The position numbers and the translations under genes are program-made. Below, piece by piece: positions 24,793 through 33,773 of a stretch of DNA of 64,000 bases. Each line of letters starts with the position of its first letter. Positions within the stretch are counted from its first letter, which is position 1. Origin of the DNA: Propionispora hippei DSM 15287 (lineage in GTDB: Bacteria; Bacillota; Negativicutes; Propionisporales; Propionisporaceae); NCBI RefSeq assembly GCF_900141835.1, contig NZ_FQZD01000016.1, positions 1-64,000 of the forward strand. The letters run 5' to 3'. Below the pieces are notes generated by a model. It searched no databases. It was not told the origin of the DNA and saw only the letters and a program-made list of their open reading frames with translations.

Positions 24793-26087
24793 CGGCGGAA
24801 TATACGCTGCAGCAACTGACCGATTGGAACGGGCGCATTGAGGAATATGTCCGGGAAAGCGGACTTGACTGCTACGAACAGCATTTTGAGATTTGCAGCT
24901 ACGAAGATATGCTCTGCTATGAAGCCTATGTGGGCATGCCGTCCCATTATCCCCACTGGAGCTACGGCAAGGCATATGAGCGGCAAAAGACCTTCTATCA
25001 GCACAACCTGAGCGGACTGCCCTATGAAATGGTCATCAACTCCGACCCTTGCCTGGCCTATCTTATGAAGGATAATACGCTGCTGCTGCAGATTCTGACC
25101 ATGGCCCATGTGTACGGGCATAATGACTTTTTTAAGAACAACCGCCTGTTCCGCCGTGATACCCGGGCTGAACTGACGCTGGAGGTTTTTAAAGCCCATG
25201 CCGACCGGGTGCGCGCTTACATTCAGGACCCCAGCATCGGCCCCGAGGCGGTGGAGCGGGTTTTAGATGCCGCTCATGCCCTGCGGTTTCAAACCTCCCG
25301 TAACGGACCGGGCAAGCTGCCTGACCGGGATACGCTGCGCCGGGAGGCGCAGGAAGCCATACCGGAGCGGCTGCAGAACGATCTGCTGGGCTTCCTGGCC
25401 GAGCGGGGACGCCTGACCGACTGGGAACGGGACCTGGTAAGTCTGGTTCGTGAGGAATCGCTGTATTTTATTCCCCAAATCGAGACCAAGATTATGAATG
25501 AAGGCTGGGCCAGCTATTGGCACTATCAGCTTTTGCAAAAGCTGGAGCTGCCTCAGGCGCTGCACCTGGAGTTCCTGCAGCGGCACAATCTGGTAATTCG
25601 GCCCCATCAAGGCCGGGTCAATCCGTATTTTATCGGCTTCAAGCTATTTGAATACCTCGATAAGACGCTGGGCCGCGAGCAGATATTCCGGGTTCGGGCC
25701 GAGGAACGGGATCAGTCGTTTTTGCGGCGCTACCTGACCAGGGAACTGTGCGAGGAGCTGCACCTTTTCGTTTATCAGAAACAGGGTGATGATATAGTAG
25801 TCACTGAGGTGCCTGATGAGGAAGGCTGGAAACAGGTTAGAGATGAATTGGCCGGTTCAACCGGGGTGGGCGGTATTCCTGTCATCACACCGAAGAAGGT
25901 CGACCAGGGCGCGCTCATTCTGGAGCATCAATATGACGGCCGGGAACTGGAAATGAATTATGCCCGGGAAACCTTGAAATACGCCGCCCGCCTTTGGGGC
26001 GGCACAGTGAAGCTGCCTACCGTTATTGACGGCAAGGCCAGACAGTTAAGCAGTGACGAGACGCCGGAGATTAAAGGAAGGTTGTAA
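24789..26087 (+). CDS. spoVR: SpoVR family protein
   Basis: 432 residues, near the family length. Conserved pieces include HVYGHNDFFKNN near residue 110, ILNEGWASYWHY-like text (IMNEGWASYWHYQLL) near 238 and the following NPYFIGFKLFEY. In Bacillus SpoVR is needed for normal spore cortex formation; E. coli YcgB is the homologue. The gene ends the prkA-yhbH-spoVR operon and is followed by a terminator. Confidence 0.94.
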   Translation: MTAEYTLQQLTDWNGRIEEYVRESGLDCYEQHFEICSYEDMLCYEAYVGMPSHYPHWSYGKAYERQKTFYQHNLSGLPYEMVINSDPCLAYLMKDNTLLLQILTMAHVYGHNDFFKNNRLFRRDTRAELTLEVFKAHADRVRAYIQDPSIGPEAVERVLDAAHALRFQTSRNGPGKLPDRDTLRREAQEAIPERLQNDLLGFLAERGRLTDWERDLVSLVREESLYFIPQIETKIMNEGWASYWHYQLLQKLELPQALHLEFLQRHNLVIRPHQGRVNPYFIGFKLFEYLDKTLGREQIFRVRAEERDQSFLRRYLTRELCEELHLFVYQKQGDDIVVTEVPDEEGWKQVRDELAGSTGVGGIPVITPKKVDQGALILEHQYDGRELEMNYARETLKYAARLWGGTVKLPTVIDGKARQLSSDETPEIKGRL

Positions 26088-26109
26088 GGCGTGTTGATGG
26101 ACCACTAAG

Positions 26110-26138
26110 CCTGACCAAAAAGGTCAGGTTCTTTTTTT
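26110..26138 (+). terminator. Intrinsic terminator of the prkA operon
   Basis: CCTGACC / GGTCAGG with a 5-base A loop, then TTCTTTTTTT. Confidence 0.85.
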
Positions 26139-26182
26139 GCCGTACTGATTTACGGGGGAATAAAATTTTTCTCAATGATTTA

Positions 26183-26211
26183 TTGACGAAAAAATATTTC
26201 TTTGCTATGCT
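26183..26211 (+). promoter_or_regulatory. Promoter of the RpiR regulator
   Basis: TTGACG, 17 bases, TATGCT. Confidence 0.6.
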
Positions 26212-26303
26212 TAAGTCAGCAGCTAACCGGAGCGGCGGAGCTTGGGCGGCCATAGGCTTAACACTTGCGCCGGAACCGTTAGCAGAGGAATGGAGGCGGT
26301 GTG

Positions 26304-27158
26304 ATGGCCAAGGGAGTATCGGTTATTGACCAGATTTTTTCCTGTTATCACGAGTTATTTGAGGCGGAAAAACGGGTGGCCGACTATATTCTGGCCCAGC
26401 CGGAGCAGGTCATTGATATGACTGTCTCAGAGTTGGCGGAACTCAGTGCGGCAAGCAATGCCACCATTATTCGGTTTTGTAAAAAATGCGGCTGTCAGGG
26501 GTTTCAGCATCTAAAGATCCGGATTGCCCGGGAATCGGCGGTGGTGCAGGAAAAGCAGCCTTCCGGTACGATTCATATGGACGACTTGGAGCAGTCACTG
26601 CACAACATTGTGGTTAATAAATGTGAGGAGATCAAACAAACGTTATATAATATCCCGCTGGAAGAAGTCCGGACGATGGTCGACCGTATTAAAGAATCAC
26701 GGTTTGTTTTATTTGCGGCCCTGGGAAACACCATTCCGGTGGCGCTGGATGGGGCCTATAAGCTCAATCAACTGGGAATAACGGCACTGTGTTCCCCCAT
26801 CTGGGAAAGTCAGATGGCTATGGCGCACACGTTAACTGCAGAGGATGTGGTGATTGCCATTTCTGCCTCCGGCGAGTCCAAGAAACTGTTGACCTTAGTG
26901 GACCGGGCGCAGGAACGGGGCGCGGCTGTTCTGGCTATAACCAATTATGCCAAATCCTCTTTGGCGCTACGGTGTCCTTATCATATTCACACTGTGGCCC
27001 GGGAACGGCTGTTTTTCCCTAATTTCAGCTTTGCCTTTACCAGGCTGGCAGCTATGGCAGTGATGGAGACGTTCTTCTTTTTGCTGGCCAGCAGCAAGGC
27101 CGGTGCCCAGGAATGCATTGCCCTCCATGAACAGACCATAGCCGATGATAAGACCTAA
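26304..27158 (+). CDS. RpiR/MurR-family transcriptional regulator
   Basis: 284 residues. The N-terminal HTH_6 domain includes VSELAELSAASNATIIRFCKKCG (in part) at about residues 38-60. A SIS sugar-phosphate isomerase fold spans about 125-260, with ISASGESKKLL as the phosphosugar loop. Such regulators sense a phosphosugar and control its catabolism. ATG 26304 is 7 bases after GGAGGC; GTG 26301 is one codon earlier. The nearest candidate target is the Gfo/Idh/MocA oxidoreductase gene that follows. Confidence 0.9.
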   Translation: MAKGVSVIDQIFSCYHELFEAEKRVADYILAQPEQVIDMTVSELAELSAASNATIIRFCKKCGCQGFQHLKIRIARESAVVQEKQPSGTIHMDDLEQSLHNIVVNKCEEIKQTLYNIPLEEVRTMVDRIKESRFVLFAALGNTIPVALDGAYKLNQLGITALCSPIWESQMAMAHTLTAEDVVIAISASGESKKLLTLVDRAQERGAAVLAITNYAKSSLALRCPYHIHTVARERLFFPNFSFAFTRLAAMAVMETFFFLLASSKAGAQECIALHEQTIADDKT

Positions 27159-27215
27159 GGTTTGGCATAAACGGTGCCGGAGAATAGCAGTATAATTTTA
27201 GACGGGAGTGAGAAT

Positions 27216-28181
27216 ATGATTAACTTGCGTTGGGGCATTCTTGGTCCAGGCAATATCGCGGCTGATTTCGCTAAAGCCCTTCAGGCGGTGAATGGCGGTG
27301 TGTATGCCGTGGGAGCCAGGTCGTTGGCGAAGGCCGAAGCTTTCGCCGGACAGTATGCGGTGGAAAAAGTATATGGCAGCTACGATGAGCTGCTTAAGGA
27401 TGAAGCTTTGGATATTGTCTATCTGGCGACGCCGCACAGTCACCATTATGAGTATATTATGCGGAGCCTGGAACAAGGCAAGCATGTATTGTGCGAAAAG
27501 GCGATCACAGTAAATAGCCGGCAACTGCAGGAAGCGGCCGCTTTGGCTAAGAAGAAAAACCTCATTCTGGCCGAAGCGATGACCATCTATCATATGCCGC
27601 TGTACGCCAAGCTGCGGCAAATCGTTCAGTCAGGCCAAATCGGCCGTTTAAAAATGATTCAGGTTTCATTCGGCAGTTGTAAAGAGTATGATGTGGCCAA
27701 CCGGTTTTTTAGCAAGGAATTGGCCGGCGGGGCTTTGCTCGATATCGGCACTTATGCTTTGTCGTTTGCCCGTTACTTTTTGTCGGCGCCGCCGCAGGAA
27801 ATCTTAACGACTATGAAACCGTTTGAAACCGGTGTAGATGAACAATCGGGCATAATTCTGAAAAATAACAGGGACGAAATGGCAGTGGTGGCGCTGACCA
27901 TGCGGGCCAAAATGCCTAAGCGGGGTGTTGTGGCCGGCGAGACCGGTTTTATTACCGTTGATAATTTCCCCCGGGCCGACCGGGCGGTGATTCAATATCT
28001 GGACGGCCGGAGCGAAGTAGTAGCGGACGGCGATACGGAGCAGGCTCTGGCTTATGAAGTGGCGGCCATCAGCCAATGTGTCGCTCGCGGCGAAGGCGGT
28101 TATCTGGATCTGTCGCTGGACGTTATGAACATTATGGATGAAGTCCGGCGGCAGTGGAATATACAGTATCCGTTTGAATAA
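27216..28181 (+). CDS. Gfo/Idh/MocA-family oxidoreductase
   Basis: 321-residue NAD(P)-dependent dehydrogenase of sugars or inositols. The N-terminal Rossmann fold is WGILGPGNIAADFAKAL. The nucleotide-domain end has LATPHSHHYEY, and the conserved CEKAIT holds the catalytic Lys of the family's EKP-type motif; Ala replaces the usual Pro (EKA). ATG 27216 follows GGGAG; an upstream in-frame ATG at 27174 lacks a ribosome site. Lies 57 bases after the RpiR gene and 75 before a phosphatase, suggesting a small sugar-modifying operon. Confidence 0.88.
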   Translation: MINLRWGILGPGNIAADFAKALQAVNGGVYAVGARSLAKAEAFAGQYAVEKVYGSYDELLKDEALDIVYLATPHSHHYEYIMRSLEQGKHVLCEKAITVNSRQLQEAAALAKKKNLILAEAMTIYHMPLYAKLRQIVQSGQIGRLKMIQVSFGSCKEYDVANRFFSKELAGGALLDIGTYALSFARYFLSAPPQEILTTMKPFETGVDEQSGIILKNNRDEMAVVALTMRAKMPKRGVVAGETGFITVDNFPRADRAVIQYLDGRSEVVADGDTEQALAYEVAAISQCVARGEGGYLDLSLDVMNIMDEVRRQWNIQYPFE

Positions 28182-28256
28182 CGGACTGTATGACTCAGAA
28201 GATGAGGAACGGCTGATGCGGCAAAGCTAGAAGAGATACATAGGAGGAATATGAAT

Positions 28257-28910
28257 ATGAACTATAAAGCCGTTCTATTTGATTTAGACGGAACCTTATT
28301 GAATTCACTGGACGATTTGGCCAATTCCATGAATGCGGTTTTGTCCAAACATGGCTTTCCCGTGCATGATACCGAGAAATACAAGTATTTCATCGGTAAT
28401 GGCATGGAAAGGCTGGTGAAACGGGTATTACCTGCCGGGCAAGAAGAAAACAAGGATATGGTAGCACGCTGCCTGCAAGGACTGCATGAGGAATACGGCT
28501 GCCGCTGGCACGAAAAGACCCGTCCTTATCCGGGAATTGAAGAACTGCTTGCGGCATTAGCGGCGAAAGGACTTCGCCTGTCAGTACTGTCCAATAAGGC
28601 CGACTCTTTTACTAAAGTGATTATTGAGCATTACTTCGGCAGCACCCGCTTTGATTTTGTCTACGGTGCCCGAGATGGGGTGCCGAAGAAACCTGACCCC
28701 GGGGCAGCCCTGGAAATTGTCAAACTGTCCGGCATCGAGCCGGCGGAATATCTCTATCTCGGCGATTCCGGCGTGGATATGCAAACCGCCACCGCCGCCG
28801 GTATGTACGCTGTCGGCGCCGCCTGGGGCTTCCGCGAGGAACCGGAATTGCGGGAAAATGGAGCCAAAATGGTGATTTATCAGCCTGGCGAGCTGCTGAA
28901 GCTGGCGTAA
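28257..28910 (+). CDS. HAD-superfamily phosphatase (phosphoglycolate phosphatase-like)
   Basis: 217-residue HAD hydrolase with all four motifs: DLDGTLLNS (nucleophile Asp), SVLSNKAD, the Lys in PKKPDP, and YLGDSGVDMQTA. The alpha-helical cap between motifs 1 and 2 is of the Gph/PgmB type. Start ATG 28257 has AGGAGG 9 bases upstream; ATG 28251 is possible but too near. The substrate is probably a small phosphorylated metabolite. Confidence 0.88.
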   Translation: MNYKAVLFDLDGTLLNSLDDLANSMNAVLSKHGFPVHDTEKYKYFIGNGMERLVKRVLPAGQEENKDMVARCLQGLHEEYGCRWHEKTRPYPGIEELLAALAAKGLRLSVLSNKADSFTKVIIEHYFGSTRFDFVYGARDGVPKKPDPGAALEIVKLSGIEPAEYLYLGDSGVDMQTATAAGMYAVGAAWGFREEPELRENGAKMVIYQPGELLKLA

Positions 28911-28979
28911 GCGATATCCCGATGAAAATATTTCTGACAATTGAACTAAAAGTGAAAATCTAATATGGCCTAATTAAGC

Positions 28980-29018
28980 AATCCCTGCGTTATACCTTGC
29001 TATAGCCAGGGATTTTTT
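28980..29018 (+). terminator. Intrinsic terminator after the HAD gene
   Basis: AATCCCTG..TATA / TATAGCCAGGGATT then TTTTTGC. Confidence 0.78.
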
Positions 29019-29208
29019 GCTGTTTTAAAGTTGAAAAATGGCCTGAATAGTTATTCAATATCAATCCCCGTAAGTAAGATAACGGATATCAGGCAAGGTG
29101 TACTGTTAGCATACTAAAACAGGATCATTATTGTGGCAATGTTTTGTTATTTCTGAATTTACCGGACGATGCTACAATGGGCTTGTAAGAAAAACGGGAG
29201 GAAATCAG

Positions 29209-31016
29209 ATGAAAGAATTACAACAACGGCAAAAACAAATTCTGAAATATTTGCTGTCGATGGATGATTTTATGCCTGTTAAAAAAATCGCCGCCTTATG
29301 CCGCTGCTCGACTAAGACGGTACGTAATGATTTGCTGGTACTAGAAGAAAGCGGCGTTAAGCTGGAAAAAATGTCCGGTAAGGGAATCCGTATTTTTCCG
29401 GAAAAGCAAATTCGTGACTATGATTTATCAAAAGATTCCTGCCACGATTTATCTGTTGAATACAGAAGAGCGAAGATTATGTTTGAACTGCTGGAGGGCA
29501 CTAAAGATAAGCTATCCATTCAGTCGCTGTCGGAGAAATATTTTGTCAGCAAAACTTCCATTGCCAATGATTTAAAAGTAGTGGAAGAAAAATTAAGCAA
29601 GTATCATTTGCGTCTCAAAAAGGATACCCAGGGGACGCAATTGGTTGGTTCGGAAATGGACATCCGGAAAGCCATGGTCGATATCTTAAACGCGCTGATT
29701 GGTTCAAAAAATGTATTTCAGGAGGAACCGGCGCGAATCGACCGGAAACGATTCTGGAGCTGGAAGAGCATTTTGGGACATATCCTGTCAGTCAGGTGGA
29801 AGCGATTATTGAAAAGGCGGAAAAACTGCTGCAATTCCGGATTGCGGAACCTTATTATATCAATCTGGTGACCCATATATTAATTCTCATTTACCGGACG
29901 AAAAACGGCAAAACGATTTACGCCGGGCTGCAGGCGGAAGCCAATCAGTATGATTCCTCCTTTTATAGCGTGTCGCAAAAAATAGCCCGCTGGCTGGAAG
30001 ACATATTTTCTATTCAGGTCAACCAGGAAGAGGTATTTTACATTTATCGGTACTTGACTTCTTCCGGCGGTATTACTGTTCAGCCGGATAATAAACCGGA
30101 TGAAGTGGATCAGCGGCTAGAGGAAATAGCCCGAGAGATGATTAGGCTGAGTGGGCGGATTTGTCCGATACCATTTGCCTTTAGCCCGTCCTTATATCAG
30201 GCGTTGCTGCTCCACTTAAGGCCTATGATGAACCGGATTATTTACAATATAGAAATTAAAAATTCCTTGCTGGATCAAATCAAAGAAGAATTTCCCGAAG
30301 TCATGCTGTTATTAGAACTGGTCATTTGGAAGATAAGACTGCAGTACAGGCTGCCTTATATTAATGAAGCGGAGATCAGTTACCTAGTCGTGTATTTTCA
30401 GTCTGCCATTGAAGAGGCGATCAGCAAGAAAAAGGTGATGATTGTCTGTTCCACAGGGGTGGGAACCTCGCATCTGTTAGAAAAACGGATCAAAAATCAT
30501 TTTCCCGAATGGAATATTACTCATATTGTTTCGGCTAAAGATCTGGAAAAAGATATGAAGCTGGAAGTGGTTGATTTGATCATTTCCACCGTGAAACTGG
30601 ATGTTTCCCTGGATAAACCGGTAGCGTATGTAAGCGCTTTGTTTAATAAAGCCGATGAGAAAAGGATAAGAGAATCTTTTGTCACCGGGCAACGGGGACT
30701 CATTACGGAGGCGACGGAGGTTATCGAAGATGACCAGCAAAGCAGTCGGAATGAGATAAGCAAAGAATTTTCCCAGGCCACGCTGGTAGACTGTCTGGCC
30801 ATCCATGAAGCTTTGGAACTATGTCTGTATCGTACCGCTACTCAGCGGAGCGTCCGGATCCTTAGACGGAGCGATAGTAAGAACAAAACGAAGTTACTCG
30901 TGCTAATGGGAGAAAAGGAAGCTGTGCCAGACACGGTGATGGGTACGCTGTACCGCATGCTGCAAGAGGACTACACGGGAGGGACAATAAATGGATCTAT
31001 CCACAGTAATCGATGA
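29209..31016 (+). pseudogene. PRD-type PTS operon regulator, frameshifted
   Basis: One BglG/MtlR-like regulator split over two reading frames. The first frame runs from ATG 29209 (GGGAGG upstream) to a stop at 29871. It covers two HTH regions (CRCSTKTVRNDLLVLEESG, FVSKTSIANDLKVVEEKL). The second frame is open from before 29680 to 31016. It holds the PRD domains, an EIIB-like domain (VMIVCSTGVGTSHLLEKR) and a short C-terminal tail. The step needed is -1, most probably between 29706 and 29740; the product would be about 600 residues. An A-AAA-AAT heptamer sits at 29706-29712, so programmed slippage or a sequencing error are alternatives to true decay. Its end overlaps the following EIIA gene by 26 bases. 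Confidence 0.75.
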
Positions 31017-31446
31017 AAACAGAATTAACCTGGAACTGGATGTTGCCAGCAAAGAAGAAGCGATTGATGCGCTGGCTGATATGCTGATGCAATCAGGTGT
31101 TTTAGCTTCTAAGGAGGATTTTATAAACGATGTTTATGTGAGAGAAGCTGCCGGACAAACCGGAATAGGAGGTGGGATTGCCATTCCTCACGGCAAATCC
31201 AAAAGCGTATTAAGGACTTCACTGGCGATTGGCCGGACCAAGCGACCGATTGAGTGGGAGTCGCTGGATGATGAACCTGTCCGCTGCATTATTTTATTCG
31301 CCGTAAGAGAAGCCGACAGCACGACCGTCCATGTACGCTTATTGGGTCAATTCGCGGGGAAGCTGGCTGATGAAGACATTGTGACCGCTCTGCTTAACGG
31401 TAACGATGCTAAAGAAATCATCACCATTCTTAGTGCGGAAAATTAA
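30991..31446 (+). CDS. PTS EIIA component, fructose type
   Basis: 151-residue EIIA of the fructose/mannitol class. The phospho-His is His67 in GIAIPHGKS. GGGAGGG precedes the ATG; the gene begins inside the end of the regulator frame, implying coupling. Followed by matching EIIB and EIIC genes. Confidence 0.9.
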   Translation: MDLSTVIDENRINLELDVASKEEAIDALADMLMQSGVLASKEDFINDVYVREAAGQTGIGGGIAIPHGKSKSVLRTSLAIGRTKRPIEWESLDDEPVRCIILFAVREADSTTVHVRLLGQFAGKLADEDIVTALLNGNDAKEIITILSAEN

Positions 31447-31465
31447 GGAAAATGGAGGAGATACC

Positions 31466-31777
31466 ATGAAAATTGTTGGCATTGCAGCCTGTACATCGGG
31501 GATTGCCCACACCTATATTGCCAAAGAAAAACTGGTCAAGGCTGCTCAAGCTCTTAATCACACGATCCATATTGAAACACAGGGCACCATTGGCACCGAA
31601 AATGAGCTGTCGGCCAAGGATATTGCGGCAGCCGATGTGGTCATCATTGCTGCGGATATTAAGGTAGGCGGCAAGGAGCGGTTTCAGGGAAAACGGCTTG
31701 TGGAAGTGCCTACCCATATTGTAATTAAATCTCCCAAAGCTTTATTAAACAAGATTCAGGCCGAGCTGGGACTATAA
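31466..31777 (+). CDS. PTS EIIB component, fructose type
   Basis: 103-residue EIIB-Fru. The phospho-Cys is Cys9 in ACTSGIAHTYIA, the characteristic fructose-EIIB motif. It ends with the family's EVPTHIVIKSP region. ATG 31466 follows GGAGGAG; a start 20 codons upstream lies within the EIIA gene and is rejected. Confidence 0.92.
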   Translation: MKIVGIAACTSGIAHTYIAKEKLVKAAQALNHTIHIETQGTIGTENELSAKDIAAADVVIIAADIKVGGKERFQGKRLVEVPTHIVIKSPKALLNKIQAELGL

Positions 31778-31799
31778 AAAATGAATGGAGGTCAAGGCT

Positions 31800-32885
31800 G
31801 TGTTAAAAAATTTAGAGTTGAAAAAGCATGCAATGACGGGAATATCCTACATGATCCCTCTGGTGGTGGCTTCAGGGCTGTTGATTGCTATCGGGAATAT
31901 AGCCGGCGGCAATCCCAGTTTGATTGGTGACTACAAGAAAGCTTACGGTTTGTGGGAAGCGGCAGTCACTTTGGGCGTATACGGTATGGGACTCATTCCG
32001 GCCGTCATGGCGGCGGCCATTGCTTACTCGATTGCCGACCGGCCGGGGATTGCGCCGGGGTTATTGATGGGGATGATCGCCAATGCTATGGGCGCCGGCT
32101 TTTTGGGGGGCATGCTGGGCGGTTACCTGGCCGGCTGGTGCGTCAATTTCCTCAAACGTCATATCAAGGTTCCTGTCTGGGCTCAGGGGCTTATGCCGAT
32201 GATGATTGTCCCGCTGCTGGCGTCGCTGATTGTAGGTTTTATTATGTTTTTTGTGATTGGCAGACCGATTGCCTCAGCCTCTTTTGCTTTAAGAGAAATG
32301 CTGGATAGTATGCAAGGCGGTTCCAAAGCAGTATTCGGCGCTATTATGGGGGCCATGGCCGCCTTTGATTTTGGCGGTCCGGTAAATAAAGTGGCTTCTT
32401 TGTTTGCCGACGGACTATTAATTGATAAAATCTACGGACCGGAAGCAATAAAAATCTGTGCCTCCATGATCCCACCGTTTGGTGTGACCTTATCCTGGCT
32501 GATTAAGAAATCAAGATATAGCAAAAGTGAAGCCGACAATATCAAAATAGCCTTTCCCATGGGAATTTGCATGATTACAGAAGGCGTCATTCCCATCGCC
32601 GCAGTCGATCCTATTCGCGTTATTTTCTCCTGCTCCTTTGGCGCGGCTATCGGTGGTATTTTGATTATGCTGCTGGACGTAGGTTCACCGGTTCCTTCCG
32701 GCGGGATGTTCATTGTTCCGGCCATGCATAATCCGCTGGGCTTCCTGATTGCTTTAGCAGTTGGCAGCCTGGTTACGGCGTTGCTCTTAGTCGCTTTAAA
32801 AAAGGATGCTCCTCAGGAGCAGGAAATAGGTCTGGCAGAGGATTTGGAGGAAGAGGTGGATTTGTCGGGGATTATTGTAAAATAA
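31800..32885 (+). CDS. PTS EIIC component, fructose type
   Basis: 361-residue membrane permease of the fructose family. The N-terminus has HAMTGISYMIPLVVASGLLIAIG (in part). It also has the GLLMGMIANAMGAGFLGGMLGGYLAG-type glycine-rich segment and AFDFGGPVNKVA near residue 190, and GICMITEGVIPIA near 255. GTG 31800 is chosen because GGAGG sits 8 bases before it; the in-frame ATG 31785 overlaps that site. The A-B-C genes are separate, unlike the usual fused FruA. Confidence 0.9.
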   Translation: MLKNLELKKHAMTGISYMIPLVVASGLLIAIGNIAGGNPSLIGDYKKAYGLWEAAVTLGVYGMGLIPAVMAAAIAYSIADRPGIAPGLLMGMIANAMGAGFLGGMLGGYLAGWCVNFLKRHIKVPVWAQGLMPMMIVPLLASLIVGFIMFFVIGRPIASASFALREMLDSMQGGSKAVFGAIMGAMAAFDFGGPVNKVASLFADGLLIDKIYGPEAIKICASMIPPFGVTLSWLIKKSRYSKSEADNIKIAFPMGICMITEGVIPIAAVDPIRVIFSCSFGAAIGGILIMLLDVGSPVPSGGMFIVPAMHNPLGFLIALAVGSLVTALLLVALKKDAPQEQEIGLAEDLEEEVDLSGIIVK

Positions 32886-32904
32886 CCTACAGGGAGTGTA
32901 AGCT

Positions 32905-33756
32905 ATGTATGTTTCCATGAAGGATATGCTGCAGAAGGCGCATGCCGGGGCTTATGCGGTTATGGCGATTAACTGCTTTAATCTGGAGACCGCCAGGACA
33001 GTTATCCGGGCGGCGGAGAGTGAAAATGCGCCAATCATTATTAATCTGTATCAGGATCATCTGATACAGCATTGTGACAGCGAACTGATCACACCGATGG
33101 TGAAGGTATTGGCCAATCGGTCCAAAGTTAAGATTGCGCTGAATTTTGATCACGGGCAGGAGGTTTTGCTGTTAAAAAAGGCAATTGACGACGGGTTTTC
33201 TTCCGTCATGGTCGACGGCTCGCGGTTTGGTCTGGACGGAAATATTGCGATGACAAGGGAGATTGTTAATTTCGCCCACCCCAAAGGAGTGAGTGTGGAA
33301 GGCGAAATTGGCTGCATTGGTGCTACGGAAGGAGCGGAGTTTACCGAGCATTCCATGTATACCGACCCGGATGAGGCCGTGCGGTTTGCCAGGGAAACGG
33401 GTATTGATGCGCTGGCTGTGTCCATCGGTTCTTCTCACGGCAATTATCCCGCTGATATGATTCCAGCATTTGATTTTGAACGGCTGCGGCAGATTAAAGC
33501 GATGACCGGGCTGCCGCTGGTACTGCATGGCGGTTCCGGTTCCGGCGAGAAGAATATCCGCCAGGCGGTCAAGGATGGAATCAATAAGATTAATGTAGGC
33601 TGCGATTTTATGAATGCCAATGTGGCTGCCGTAAAAAACAGACTGCAAGAAAATCCTGACATTAACTATTATGATCTGGTCGAGCGGGTGGAAACGGACA
33701 GTATGGAGATTGTCCGGCACTATATACGGTTGTCGGGATCATATAATAAAAACTAA
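32905..33756 (+). CDS. Class II ketose-bisphosphate aldolase (first copy)
   Basis: 283-residue zinc aldolase of the FbaA/GatY/KbaY family, which splits ketose 1,6-bisphosphates or related sugars. Catalytic and metal motifs include NFDHGQE near residue 82, VEGEIGCIG near 132, HG(N)YP near 178 and LHGGSGSG near 206. Sits 19 bases after the EIIC gene and 17 before a second aldolase of the same family. Only moderately similar to that neighbour, so the two probably do not serve the same step. Confidence 0.9.
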   Translation: MYVSMKDMLQKAHAGAYAVMAINCFNLETARTVIRAAESENAPIIINLYQDHLIQHCDSELITPMVKVLANRSKVKIALNFDHGQEVLLLKKAIDDGFSSVMVDGSRFGLDGNIAMTREIVNFAHPKGVSVEGEIGCIGATEGAEFTEHSMYTDPDEAVRFARETGIDALAVSIGSSHGNYPADMIPAFDFERLRQIKAMTGLPLVLHGGSGSGEKNIRQAVKDGINKINVGCDFMNANVAAVKNRLQENPDINYYDLVERVETDSMEIVRHYIRLSGSYNKN

Positions 33757-33773
33757 AGGAGATAACAGGGATT

